From Tachypleus tridentatus (lineage: Eukaryota > Arthropoda > Merostomata > Xiphosura > Limulidae): a stretch of 64,000 bases of DNA. A model generated the notes under the pieces. It was not told the origin of the DNA, did no database searches, and saw nothing but the letters and a program-made list of their open reading frames with translations. A program made the translations under genes and the position numbers. The stretch's first letter is position 1. Each line of letters starts with the position of its first letter. Shown piece by piece: positions 10,820 through 22,014 of the stretch. The stretch spans positions 22,708,034-22,772,033 of the forward strand of contig NC_134829.1 in assembly GCF_004210375.1 (NCBI RefSeq). Direction: 5' to 3'.

Positions 10820-12243
10820 ATGAAGATTTGGGTGGTTCTAGCATTACTCGTAATAATCACCGTAATTCCACCGACTACAGGTAATAAATACACACGTCGT
10901 ATACTGTATTTATGAAATGAGAATGTTTAAGTCATTTATTTTTATTTTTTCCCAATATATACCATAAGTGAATCAAATATTTCTATATCGTCACTATGTG
11001 TTTATAGATATCCTTGATGGCTTGTTTGTTTATTTTAGAATTTTGTGCAAAGCTACATTAGGACCATCTGCTTTATCCTTACCTAATTTAGCAATGTACG
11101 GCGAGAGAGAAAAACAGTTGCTCATAACTGCCCACCACCTACTCTTGGACAATTCTTTTTTCAACGAATAGCGGAGTTGGCTGTCAGATTATAACGAATC
11201 CGTGTCTGAAAGCGACCATATTTGGTGTGACGGTTATTCCAAACCGTTACCTTCAGATAACAAGGAGAGCGCGTTAACCACTTGGCAATGCCGGGCCATA
11301 CACTCTTTAGAAAAGTTAATTTCGAAGTATAATACTAATGATGTATTATGAGTAGATGTTTATTTAATAAGTGACGTAACATTTTTAGAGTAAATAACCA
11401 GCAGAAGAAATCTGGTATTTGTCCAATTTTAACACTACATATATACACATACAGTTGAATACTGTAGTTCAGCTCAAACGTTCAATCACATCCTAAGCGG
11501 GAATGATAAATTTTGATATTTCTATTTAGGTAATTTCTTAAGAATTTTGCCCGAAGCTACTGCATACAGCCATACCTAACTTTCTACAGCAACCATTACC
11601 TTGTGTTACGCTATTTTTATTAGAGGGAGAAGGGGATATACAACCACTTACAGCACTCAAAGTGAAAAGTTCGATTATACAGAAAGTGTTGAACCAGAAA
11701 TCTTTGAATACACATTCTGGACACTAACCACTAGTTAACCACTAGATCTTGCGCTTTACTTTCGAGACAAAAATCGAAAGAAAAATGTAGTTAAACAGGA
11801 TTTGTTTGAAGGATACGATATCTTCAAGTTTTATTCTAAAGAATGATGAAGATATATGTTTCGTTTTCTTCAGACAATTGTATTAAGCTTTAAAATGGCA
11901 AAGGAATAGTATTCAAACTGTTAACTGGAAATCATTAACTCCAGCTTCTCCTGTATTATAAGGTTCATATTTTATAGCTAATATAGTTTATATGATGAAA
12001 TATTATTTTTAATGTTACCGTTTGGTGAGGTTAGACAGTATTTCTTTTGTTTTCTTTATCTAGAATCAGCGTTTCTCCATTTTCCCCAACAGAGAAAAAC
12101 GTTGGAAAAGAACCTATACCTTTCAGGCAACACCAAAGGAAGGTCTATCGCCAAATTTAACGTCATTTGAAGAAGAAAGGATAAATCCTAAACAGAAGCT
12201 GAGAGCAGCTGAAATTTCCGAAATCGACATCAGCAATAAATAA
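10820..12243 (+). pseudogene. Gene 1: two-exon secreted peptide copy, truncated in exon 2
   Basis: Exon 1 is 10820-10880 and reads MKIWVVLALLVIITVIPPTT plus the first base of a Glu codon. The intron is 10881-12063 (GT...AG). Exon 2 begins at 12064. The frame stops at TGA 12168-12170, giving about 55 aa, although DNA similarity to gene 3 continues to the homologous TAA at 12241-12243. A 4-base excess relative to gene 3 (around 12138-12142) causes the early stop. An AATAAA lies at 12516-12521. The TATA position is mutated to TGTAAAA (10745-10751). It is the tandem-duplicate counterpart of gene 3 (offset about 32.15 kb). It could still make a short secreted peptide, but truncation makes a pseudogene more likely. 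Confidence 0.5.
11022..11297 (-). mobile_element. SINE-1 in gene 1 intron
   Basis: Full-length reversed copy, ending GGCAATGCCGGGCC. It occupies the same intron place as 43158, 21083 and 53099. Confidence 0.85.
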
Positions 12244-12914
12244 TGTTTAACGTTTGTAGTTTCTTTTAATGTTACACTTAATCGATCAATGATACAGTAA
12301 ACTTTCTGATTTTATTATGTAGTTATATAAAAAAAATGCAATATATAATCTTGATTTCTTTATAATTTGTCTTTGATGAAGTAAATGACACCAAAAAACT
12401 CTACATGAAAATATATGTGTTCTTCTGCTAAATTAAAATATTCAAACTGATTGAACTAAGCAATGCAATCAGTTTCCTTTTTCTTAAAACTGTTACTGAA
12501 ATATATGTTCAACCAAATAAATTAATATACAAAAGTTCTATCAACAGTTGATTAGTCACAGTACGTTAGTTGTGATAATTAATTGAAATATCAATTTTTT
12601 TTCAAACCACTTTCTAAGTTGGATTTACTTTATTCTTAAACTCCAAGACATATAAAAACATTCTTTGTAACATGAACTAAAACACTGTATTCAGTTTTAT
12701 TTCAATATGGTCTCATATACTGACTGTTTTTCAAAAAACCAAAGCAAATCAATGAGCTATATCTGCTCTGCATATCACAAGTACGAAACCAAGTGTCGTA
12801 AGCGAGAAGTAGGGAGAGAGAAATAGTCACAGAAAAATACCATATTTATGTACACAACAACCGTAACATAACTCAATACGTTAAATGATAGAAAGAACAA
12901 AAATAATTTCGATT

Positions 12915-13205
12915 AGAGTCCGATAGACTCAATTCTATAAACACTTTTATATCGTTACATTAGAATAAATCGTTTATACACTTCTACATCGGTACATAAG
13001 ACAAATGTCTTTGCGAACTTCTATATCGGTACATGGGACTAAATCGTTTAAACACTTTTATATCGGTACATTGCACAAAATCATTTAAACACTTATATGT
13101 CAGTATAACAGACTAAGTTGTTTAAACACTTCTATACCGGTACTGAGGACTAAATCGCTTACACACTTCTATATCGGAACATTGGACAAAATTGTTTACA
13201 CAAAG
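12915..13205 (-). repeat. Degenerate 37-bp minisatellite (unit 1, inverted)
   Basis: About eight diverged units with the motifs ACACTTCTATATCGGTACAT and GACTAAATCGTTTA, the reverse of the array at 19225. It lies about 0.7 kb beyond gene 1. Confidence 0.75.
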
Positions 13206-15307
13206 TTTTGAAATCAACTTCAACATCCATCTCTGTCTCTAACATACATTCCAGCAAATCCTAGATCCACTTCCTTTGGTTCCGGGAAAGGCATTTCCTC
13301 AAGTACATTGTCTTCTCCCCTCTCAAGATGCTAAACGATCATTCGTTAACGTTCTCAGTCGCTGTAATCCTCGTCCAATAGCAAAGAACTGTCCAATCGA
13401 CCCAGGGCAGGATCTATGGAGGTCGATAGTCCTGTTTCGAATAAAGACAGTAAAGAAAGAAGAGGTGATCGTAAAAGAAGGGTTCTCCACCCAATTCGCC
13501 TACACGTAAATAGAAATGGTTCTCTTGATCCAATAAAACTGTTGAGATTTACGTTCTAATCTGGATGACATCAAAACACTAATTCCTTCTTACCATCCTG
13601 TATGTCTTTCCTTACAGGATACTTGTCTGAAACCTCCCAACACAGTCACTTTTCGTCTGTTTTCTTTGTACAGAAATGACAGACATGAAGGGGTGTCACT
13701 GTTGGTTGATCAGCATGTGCCCTCCTTGTCTTTGCCAAACAAAACACCCTTGGAGGCCGTAGCCATCTGTGTTTCCTTGGGTAATACCATAACTGTTTGT
13801 TTTCTCTACATGTCACCTGAAGAGACATATGATCAATCAGGCCTTGATATTGTCATTGAACAGTTGCTGTCTCTCTTTTTAATTTTAATCCTATGGGACT
13901 TTAACGAACATCATCACGCCTGGGGAAGTGCGGATATTGAAAGGAGGGTCGCTCCGTATTGCATATGCTATCTGATCACAATCTCTCTCTTTTCAGTACT
14001 GGTTCTTATACTTATTGTAACGCACCTAGTGTGTTCTTTTCTACAATTGATCTGTCAGTTTGCTCCCCTATTCTCCCATTTTTCTTCAAGGGTTGACAAT
14101 AATCAACGAGGCAGTGGTGATTTTCTTATAATTTTGAGAGAGACTGGCCGTGGTCGATACCACTTAACTCGCGGAAGCAGGATCAATTAATCTTGCCCTC
14201 TTTCACTACTCTCACAGAATTTGATCCTGTCATCGTAGGTAAACCATCAGCAGACGACAGTGTGGCAGCGGTAACTGACTCTATTATACAAGCAGCTCTT
14301 CAGTGTATTCCTAAAACCACGTTTTCCACAATATCCTCGTCTGTGATGGAATCCTGTCTGCCACATGGCATTGAAGGCTCTGGTACGATCCTGGTATACT
14401 TTTCGTTGATATTCCACACTCTCGCACTGCATCGCTTTCCAACAGGTCCGTGCACATCCTTGGTAGGAAAGACGTCGAAGCCAGAAGGAATCTTGGATTA
14501 ATTTCACAACCAGCATATCTTCTACCATCAGTTCCAAATTCACATGGGACAAGATTCAATAGGTCAGTGGACAATATAATTCTGTCCCCCTCTTGAACTT
14601 TCTCTCTGATTGCCATAAAGTAACTGATACTCGGAACATCGCCGAAAATCTAGGTGAAAGGTTTTGCTGGGTATCTAGCACTTCTGCTTGAAACTCAACC
14701 TATTTAGCTATCAATATTTGAGCAAAGCGATCACCGATTTCCTTTCGAGTTGACAGTCTCTACACTATGAAATGCTGCGCCATCTATCTTCTGCTTCTCT
14801 TTTTATTCTTCTGATTGTTTTTAACCGGATCTGGCAGGAAAATGTTTTCCTGATTCTTTGCACCAAACAATTCTCCTACCTTTCTCTAAGCCTGGGAAGG
14901 ATCCCAATATTCCTTCAAACTACCGTCCATTTGCTTTGACGAGCTGTCTCTGTAATACCTTGGAGAAAATGGTTAATGCTCGTCTTGTTTGGTTCCTCGA
15001 AAAGTCAATCAGAGAAGCCTATGTCAAACGACAACATCTTGTATCAATTTTATTTGACATTGAGAAATCGTATGATACAACATGGAGGTATGGCATATTG
15101 TGAGACCTCCATATATATGGGTTACGTGGCCATTTGCACATCTTTATTAAAAAGTTTTAATTGGCAGGAGATTTCAAGTTCATGTGGCTTCGACACTTCC
15201 CCGTTTTTTTCTTCAGGAATTTGAAGTACCGCAGGGCAGGAGTTTGAGTGTCACTCTCTTCTGTATAAAGATTAATGCCATCACTGAACAATCCCTTCTC
15301 ATTGTTG
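13205..15307 (+). mobile_element. LINE remnant, endonuclease plus RT half (unit 1)
   Basis: From about 13630 the frame shows an AP-endonuclease-like domain: TPLEAVAI, ITVCFLYMSP and WDFNEHHHAWGS (13666-14190), the LINE endonuclease D-F-N-x-H-H motif. Next come RT motifs: LLPFSKPGKDPNIPSNYRPF (about 14866), FDIEKSYDTTWRYGIL (about 15053) and VPQGRSLSVTLF (about 15230). The element is cut by a SINE at 15308, before the YxDD site. Stops and frameshifts between domains show it is dead. Confidence 0.7.
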
Positions 15308-15556
15308 TAAATGCTCTCGACTCGTATCTGAAGATCGCAGGTTCGAATCCCATTCACGACGAAAATGCCCGCCCTTTCGGCAGTGGGGCCTTATAATGTG
15401 ACGATCCATCACACTATTCTTTGATAAAGGAGTATCCAAAGAATTGGCGGTAAGTGGGGATGACTATCTGCTTTTACTCTTGCCTCACACTGCAAAATTA
15501 ATGACGACTAGCGCATATTGCTCTTGTGTAGCTTTTCGCGAAATTAAAAACAAACC
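15308..15556 (+). mobile_element. SINE-1 cutting the LINE, unit 1
   Basis: Head part GATCGCAGGTTCGAATCCCA, core and tail; then Penelope. Confidence 0.85.
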
Positions 15557-15845
15557 ACCAAACTTAATCAACTAAATCATAAAGCCTTAATGGACAGTTT
15601 TGATGTAATCTCCCTCTTCACAGAAGTCCCAACCACTGAAGCTTCCATGATAGCTATAAAACTTTACATCTAAGACCTCAACCCATTGACACACATCACA
15701 AGCAACAAATTTGCAAACCTTATAGAATTCACTAACACCCAAACTAATTTTATGTTCAGTGACCAAAACTACCTACAAGCAAATAGCCAAAGAATGAGGA
15801 ATCCGGTTCTTGCCAACATTTTCACCTTCTCTGTATCACGTGCTG
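15557..15845 (+). mobile_element. Penelope-like RT fragment (unit 1 core)
   Basis: Reads SFDVISLFTEVPTTEAS, then a stop, then FANLIEFTNTQTNFMFSDQN and RNPVLANIF. It is joined on its left to a SINE tail at the same base context as the copies at 4555 and 32040. Confidence 0.6.
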
Positions 15846-16104
15846 ACTTGGAAGAATGATAAATATTATTAAACTTGTATTAAGTGAAGGTTTTAATGAA
15901 CGTTAAAGCCTTTTAATCGTGCATCATGCTCTAGTATTGAGGAATATTTAAGCCTATCAAGCTTGAACGAATTGTAAGAATTAAAAAATGTGAAAGCCTG
16001 TTAACTTCTGGCAGATTTATTATTATATATTCATTTTAATATCGATGTTTCTTTCAATTAAATATACAGGAAGAAATACATGTAACTTATAATATTAAAT
16101 GTTA

Positions 16105-16335
16105 TAGCGTGAAAGACAGTATTGTAGATTTATCTGGAATTTATACAATTTATCCTGACGCTTATAAAAGATATTGTATGAAACTCTCGAAAAGGCAGCA
16201 TATATTAATTATTAATGTGCTTCGGTCGGTATACTATGAACTTCTAAAGTAATAACTGTCATTGACGCTATGTAATCGGGAACTTCAGATATTTGACCAC
16301 AAACGTTTAAATATATCAAATACTCCAAACCATTT
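16105..16335 (+). repeat. ~210-bp direct repeat, first copy (unit 1)
   Basis: Starts GACAGTATTGTAG and includes GACGCTTATAAAAGA and GGAACTTCAGATAT; repeated diverged at 19020-19235. Confidence 0.6.
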
Positions 16336-16384
16336 AACGTCGGACGTTGTTATTTATATGAAGTTATTACCTACCTTTAATAGT

Positions 16385-16505
16385 GAAGCCCCCTAGTGGC
16401 ACAGTGGTATATCTGCGGACACTTACACTAAAAACTTTCAATACCCGTGGTGGGCAGAGCACAGATATTGTGTAGCCTTGTTCTTAGTTCTAAACACACA
16501 AAAGA
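16385..16505 (+). mobile_element. SINE-2, reference copy
   Basis: A different, shorter tRNA-like SINE: CCCCTAGTGGCACAGTGGTA head, TTTCAATACCCGTGGTGGGC B-box region, then CAGAGCACAGATA and an A-rich end. Unit 2 copy at 48540-48658. Confidence 0.7.
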
Positions 16506-18366
16506 AATTAAACGGTGAAGAGCGAGGATTGTGAATAACTAGAGAGCTCCACGTTAACTGAATTGTACCTACATCAACTCAAATAATTAATTAGCTCATC
16601 GTGAACCGTCCACAATTTTTCAACGAAGTTCCCGCCCACAAGAAAGACTCAACGAGGTTTGTTATTTTCTCAAAACCTTGTATATAAATTATTATTTCTA
16701 TTAACTATTTGTAAGAATCGTTATTTAAAATTATATTATTACTTGTATATTAAAAAAAATATCTTTTTTCTCACAAATGCAAGTGGGAGTTACAACAACT
16801 GATACCTAATTAAAAATAGAACTTGAAGGCACAACAAATAATACTGAATTAAAAATACAAATGGCAGGTTACAATGATTCACACTGGATTAAAAATATAA
16901 ATTGGATGTACAAGAACTCGTATTGAATTAAAAATATAAATTGAAGGTACAAAAAGCTATATTGTCTAAAAAAAGCCAAATTGATAAAGCGACGTTTTCT
17001 AAGCCGTGAATTAATTAGAAAGATATATTGATATTAAATATTTAATCCACCGGTTGAAAAATCTAAGTTTAATCAAAAATATGATAATTACTTTAACAGA
17101 GGAATATTCATTTATTGATATGTTTTACAATTACACCTCTTTTTTAACGTCAGTACTTTGGAAGTGAACAAAGTTTATGTGGTACTGTACAACGAAACGT
17201 ACAATGAAAGAAATTAATTGGTACGATTGAAATTAAGAAGTTTTTAAGGTTGAAAAGTTGTCTGATTTAGCAGTACGTTTTCAATATGGTGCGTATATAG
17301 GTTGAGGAAATTTTTTATCAGTATATACTTATTATAACATATGTTTATTAGTTCTAAAATCAACTTTGATTTTCTATTCACTAGGGGAGGTCACACATTC
17401 TTCACATGAATATAAATTGTTAAACATTTACTGGAAACAGATTAATAAAAATAATGGTCACAGCTACCCCTTGAATTAAGCCTCACATATTATAGGGTGC
17501 GTCACATAGTCTTGATTTTCCCTCTTGCTGGTAATTGTGCGAGAATAATTAAAAACATGTCAACAAAGTAGTTATAGCGTATGTGGGCTATTGGTTAATT
17601 AAATTCTATCTTTGAAACTATCGGCCTAAGGTAAAATATGTCAATACCAAAGTTATCTGCGCAAAGATATTATTCCCAGAAATTTGTTCTCGTTATGGGT
17701 CATGTGTAAATGTTTATAATTTCTTAAATCTAAACAAATTTCTCTTTAATCCAGAGTACATTATAAATTAATGCAAGTCTCGGTATGTGCACATGAATAA
17801 ACTTATAGATTCTAATGTTTGTCGAGCAATACTTACTTCTGTAATTATAGCAAGGCCGTTGACAAGACGTCGTCTTTCTACCAAATATCATACACTATAA
17901 TGTTTATTAACATGCAAAAAGTTACCGCTTTTTGCCTTGCATCCACTTCTTCCTGAAACATGATGTGTTTTCTCAATGTTCACAGAGAATATCCTTCAAT
18001 AAACAAAAAAAACTATGATTTTCACATACTTTTCATGCAGTAACCCGTCCTAATCCCACTGTGGTTCCAAGCCATTGATTTAACTGAATTACATAGAAAA
18101 GTACTTTTTAAAAAATAAATATGCAAGTTTGGCATTCCGATTATTTTAATATTAATTTTATTTTCAGTGAAAACAAAGTGTTTATGCCACTTGTCTTGAA
18201 GTACCATATAAGCACATTCCGCTTGATTTTGGAATATATTTTATATAATATTTAAGGTATGACATTGTTTTTTCTCGGTGTAAATTATCAGCACTTTACA
18301 AGAGTGTATTTTATTTGTTTTGAGGAATATACCGTCAACAACGTAGAGGAATGTTTCATATAAATT
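16506..18366. other. Centre of the inverted module, no gene seen
   Basis: AT-rich DNA, duplicated at 48659-50487; apart from the ~45-bp tandem repeat it shows nothing recognisable. Confidence 0.4.
16785..16975 (+). repeat. ~45-bp tandem repeat (unit 1)
   Basis: Four units of the form GAATTAAAAATATAAATTG followed by G-GTACAA-AA-T. Confidence 0.6.
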
Positions 18367-18562
18367 GTTTTGTTTTGTTTTGAATTTCGCGCAAACGTGT
18401 ACGAGGCTTATACATATGCCAGTCCTCTCTAATTTAGCAGAGTGAGACAAGAGAAAAGACAGCTAGACATAACCTCTATCTCAAGAGCAACTTTTTTACC
18501 AACAATTGACTGCAATATATAATGCCCAAAGGCTGAAGGAGCGAGCATATTTGATGGTTAAT
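18367..18562 (-). mobile_element. SINE-1, partial
   Basis: Tail TTTTGTTTTGAATTTCGCGC and much of the core. Confidence 0.75.
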
Positions 18563-18746
18563 TTTAAGAAGAGTTAGATTTGCTTGCTTTCAGGGTAACT
18601 TGTAAGAGCAAAATATTTTTGAAGTGGTAAAAGAAAAATTTCATCTTGTAAAAAATGGGTTGATTAATTAAAGGCATTTAATTTGATTAGAAGTTTCTAA
18701 ATATCTGAGATCTCATATAATGTTTCTGTTTACAATTTTTCTATTG

Positions 18747-19015
18747 CCCGGCATTGCCAGTTGTTTGAAGAACTCGATTTGTAGTATGAGAGGCGCAATT
18801 TTACATTCAAGTCACACCAAAGATGCTCGCCCTTTGAGACATGGGGGCGTTATAATGTTTCGGTGAATTCCACTCTTCTTTGGTAAAAGAGTAGCCCAAT
18901 AGTTAACAGTGGGTGATGATGACTAGCTACTTTCCCTGTAGTCTTACACTGCTAAATTAAGGACCGATGGCGCAAATGGCCCTGGTGCAGCTATGCGCAA
19001 AATTAAAAAAAAAAA
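18747..19015 (+). mobile_element. SINE-1, full length
   Basis: Head GCCCGGCATTGCCAGTTG through an A-rich tail. Confidence 0.85.
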
Positions 19016-19019
19016 ACAA

Positions 19020-19235
19020 CAAGACAGTATTGTAGTTTTTTATCTACAATTTATACAATTTCTTCGGACGCTTATAAAAGAAAACTAATGAATGTCTCGA
19101 AAATAAGCATATATTACTAATGTACTACGATTGTTATACTATAAACTTCTGATGTTATAATTGTCATTGATGCTAAGTAATCAGGAACTTCAGATATCTG
19201 ACCAAAAACCTTTAAGATTTCGAATATAGTATTGT
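19020..19235 (+). repeat. ~210-bp direct repeat, second copy (unit 1)
   Basis: Matches 16105-16335 and leads straight into the 37-bp array. Confidence 0.6.
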
Positions 19236-19725
19236 GTAAATAGTTCAGTTTAATGTCCTAATATAGAAGTTTTTTTTACCCTTTAGACCGATGCACTGCT
19301 GCAAAAGTGCGAAAACATTTTGTCCAATGTACGGATATAGGAGTGTGTAAAGAACTTGGTCTAATCTAACGATATAAAAGATGTGTTAAGAATTTAGTTT
19401 AAAGCGATTTCTATATCCTTTACAGCGATATAGAAGTGTGTAAACAATTTCGTCCAATGCAAACACAGAAGTGTTTAAACAGTTTAGTTCAATGTACGAA
19501 AATAGAGGTGCGTAAACAATTTGTCCAATGTATTGAAAGATAATTTTTGCCTGATGCACTGATGTAGAAGTGTTTAAACAATTTAGTCAATATGGCGATA
19601 CAGAAGTGTGTAAAGAATTTAGTCTTATGTACTTATACAAATGTATGTAATGAATTTAGTCTAATATACCGGTATAAATGTGTGTATACAATTTACTCTA
19701 ATGTACCGATATAGATGTTTGTGAA
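19225..19725 (+). repeat. Degenerate 37-bp minisatellite (unit 1)
   Basis: About 13 diverged units such as GATATAGAAGTGTGTAAACA, ending about 0.3 kb before the 3' end of gene 2. Confidence 0.75.
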
Positions 19726-19930
19726 CAGACAGATTTGGTTGAACATATTTTTCAGTAACAGGTTGAGAAAAAGGATACTGATTGCATTACTTTAGTTCAA
19801 TCCAGTTGAATATTTCAGTTTATCAGAGAACCGCATATATTTTCATGGGCAACTTTTTATTGTCAATTACTTCACTAAAGACAGATCACAAAGAAATCAA
19901 GATTATATATCGCATTTTTTATTATATTAT

Positions 19931-19943
19931 TTTATTATTTATT
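19931..19943 (-). terminator. Poly(A) signals of gene 2
   Basis: Two AATAAA hexamers on the minus strand (19938-19943 and 19931-19936), about 90 nt beyond the stop codon. Confidence 0.4.
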
Positions 19944-20029
19944 TCACGATATAATAAATATTATAACAGTAATAAATGTTTACTGTTACATTTATCGGTT
20001 GAGTGTAACATGTAAAGAAACTAGAAACG

Positions 20030-21545
20030 TTATGCGTTATCTGTTGCTGATGTCGATTCAGCTGCTCTAAGCTTCAGTTTAGCTTTTATTTTCTTCACTA
20101 AATGACGTGTGGTATAGCCAATGACGGTTGGTGGTGCCTGAAAAGGTACAGGTTCTCTGCCAACGTTATTTCTCAAACTGTAATGGGGAAACCTGAGTTC
20201 TAGATAAAGAAAACAATACAAACACGTATATAACTTCAGGAAACGAAAACATTGAAAATAACATTCAATTATATAAACTATATTAACTATAAAATATGAA
20301 CCTTTATTATAGATTTTAAATGAATTTTTGCAGGAGAAGCTGGTGTTAATTAATTCCACTTGTAAGTTTGAAGAAAACACATTATAAATTTCATCATTCT
20401 CTAGAATAAAACTTGAAGTTACTATCTCCCCGCTCAGGATGTGATTGAGCATGTGGGTTTGTTTGTTTTTTTTGAATTTCGCACAAAGCTACTCGAGGAC
20501 TATCTGTGCTAGTCGTCTCTAATTTAGTAGAGTAAGACTAGAAGGAAGGCTTCTTGTCATCACCACCCACCGCCAACTCTTGGACTACTCTTTTACCAAC
20601 GAATAGTGGGATTGACCGTCACATTATAACGCCCCCATGGCTGAAAGGGCGAAAATGTTTGGAGTGATCGCGATGCGAACCCGCGACCCTCAGATTACGA
20701 GTCGCACGCCTTAACACGCTTGGACATGCCGGGCCGAAAGTAAACGCCCCTAAGTGGGCTCAAACCACCTACCTTTCGATTAACAGCCAAACGCGCTCGG
20801 CGATTGCGCCACGAAGGCGACGAGCGTGTGGCACGAGCTACAGTTTGTTTGTTTGTTTGGCACAAAGCTACAGTATTCAACAGCAGTGTAAGACTATAGG
20901 GAAATGTCATCACCAATATAACTGGACAAATACCAGATTTCACATTATCACCCCACGGCTGTGGTTATTTGTTTAAAACGACCCTCGGATTTTAAGTCAG
21001 GTCACGTATAAAATATAAACATAACTGGACAGTTATAATACATAATTATTATTATACTAAGTAACTGTTCTAAAGAGTGTACGGCCCGGCAATGCCAAGT
21101 GATTGAGGCGCTCGCCTTGTAATCTAAAAGGTAACGGGTTGGAATACCCGTCACACAAAACATGCTTGCCCTTTCAGGCACGGGGACGTTATAAGTTAAC
21201 GGTGAATTCCACTATTCGTTGTAAAAAGAAGAGTCCAGTAGAAGGTGGTGGGCAGTAATGAGTAAGTGCCTTCCCTCTAGTCTTATACTGCTAAATTAGG
21301 AAAGACTCCGGCAGATGGCTCTCGTGTAGCTTGCACAAAATTCTAAAAGAAACAAACAAGTCATCAATGGATATGAACAAACAGACAGTGACGCAACAGA
21401 AATACTTCATTTGGGAAAAATAAAAATAAATGACTTAAACATTCTAATTTTATAAATGCAGTATACGACGTGTGCATTTATTACGTGAAGCCAGTATCAT
21501 TACGGAAATGATTACGAGTGAAGCTAGAACCACCCAAATCTTCAT
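20030..21545 (-). CDS. Gene 2: intact two-exon secreted basic peptide, 76 aa, family not recognised
   Basis: Exon 1 is 21545 down to 21485 (61 nt), exon 2 is 20199 down to 20030, and the intron (21484-20200, 1285 nt) has a GT donor and an AG acceptor after a pyrimidine-rich tract. The joined frame is open for 76 aa. Exon 1 encodes MKIWVVLASLVIISVMILAS, a signal peptide with a plausible cut after L-A-S. The split codon gives Gln, so the mature peptide would start Q-L-R-F and could form pyroglutamate. The 56-residue mature part has no cysteine, a Pro-rich middle (REPVPFQAPP) and a basic stretch (RHLVKKIKAKLKLRAAES), with about ten Lys/Arg against three acidic residues. AATAAA signals lie about 90 nt past the stop and a TATAAAA box lies 70 nt upstream of the ATG. 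This is the only copy intact in the frame shared with gene 4. A host-defence role is inferred from charge and secretion only. Confidence 0.6.
20459..20735 (-). mobile_element. SINE-1 in gene 2 intron
   Basis: Full-length reversed copy; the tRNA-Asn-like sequence begins just past it. Confidence 0.85.
20745..20818 (-). tRNA. tRNA-Asn(GTT)-like pseudogene
   Basis: A 74-nt cloverleaf-like sequence on the minus strand: GCCTTCG acceptor arm, TGGCGCAATCGCCGAGCGCG D arm, anticodon loop CTGTTAA (GTT), TTTGAGC T loop, and GGGGC plus G at the 3' end. The acceptor stem has one mismatch and several G-T pairs, the D loop lost its GG and the T loop has TTT for TTC, so it is probably a pseudogene. It sits inside the gene 2 intron beside a SINE and is missing from gene 4. 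Confidence 0.55.
20838..20915 (-). mobile_element. SINE-1 fragment in gene 2 intron
   Basis: GTTTGTTTGTTTGG tail, CACAAAGCTAC and a short piece of core. Confidence 0.55.
21083..21358 (+). mobile_element. SINE-1 in gene 2 intron, ancestral position
   Basis: Full copy starting GGCCCGGCAATGCCAAGTG; the inverted equivalent of the gene 1 intron SINE. Confidence 0.85.
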
Positions 21546-21614
21546 TCTCGATGATTAAGTGTATTCTGCTTTCTAGTGCTACGAAGTGAATAAGTTGAGA
21601 GAAAATTCTCAACA

Positions 21615-21701
21615 TTTTATAGGTTAAACTCGTTTCTTTATGGACAATAATTACTTCTGGGAATAACGTACGCAGATGTTTATGCCACGCGTCATAATGA
21701 C
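21615..21701 (-). promoter_or_regulatory. Gene 2 promoter: palindrome plus TATA box
   Basis: TATAAAA (reverse strand, 21615-21621) lies about 70 nt before the ATG. The perfect inverted repeat GTCATAATGAC lies at 21691-21701. The pair spans 87 bp, exactly as in the other three copies. The palindrome holds TGAC half-sites; no binding factor can be named from this alone. Confidence 0.45.
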
Positions 21702-21879
21702 AACACAAACTCATCTGTTCACATTAGATTACTTAATAACTGCAACAGACTGGTCTGCCACTATGACATGTACGTGTTTTACTTACTATAATGATGTGAG
21801 CTTTGTTAAACACAATCATCGAACAAATGAATTTAGGCTCGTGTTAGTTAATGATGTTAAAACTTCAAGTCTAAAGTAA
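21676..21879 (+). CDS. Divergent small ORF upstream of gene 2 (doubtful)
   Basis: A 67-codon frame homologous to the one beside gene 1. It begins MFMPRVIMTT and keeps the SFVKHNHRTNEFRLVL segment. Same caveats. Confidence 0.15.
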   Translation: MFMPRVIMTTQTHLFTLDYLITATDWSATMTCTCFTYYNDVSFVKHNHRTNEFRLVLVNDVKTSSLK

Positions 21880-22014
21880 AGAGCATTATAAGAACATTTT
21901 ATCGTGTTCTGCTCTTCATTGCAACAACATATCCAAGGAGCACAGCGCTAAAAAGCTGTTTTTGATAAAAGTGGTGGGTACAGCACAGGTATATCACTAT
22001 GTAGCTCTGTGCTT

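Noticed and set aside
14247-14616. Two 101-codon minus-strand frames (also at 46406)
   Set aside because: Antisense to the LINE linker between endonuclease and RT; no domain seen.
20030-20452. 140-codon minus-strand frame read as a single-exon gene
   Set aside because: Its first ~84 codons are intron; the splice acceptor at 20200 and the match to gene 4 show only the last part is coding.
21655-21670. NF-kB-like site GGGAATAACG upstream of genes 2 and 4
   Set aside because: Does not fit the kB consensus half-site spacing and is changed in genes 1 and 3.
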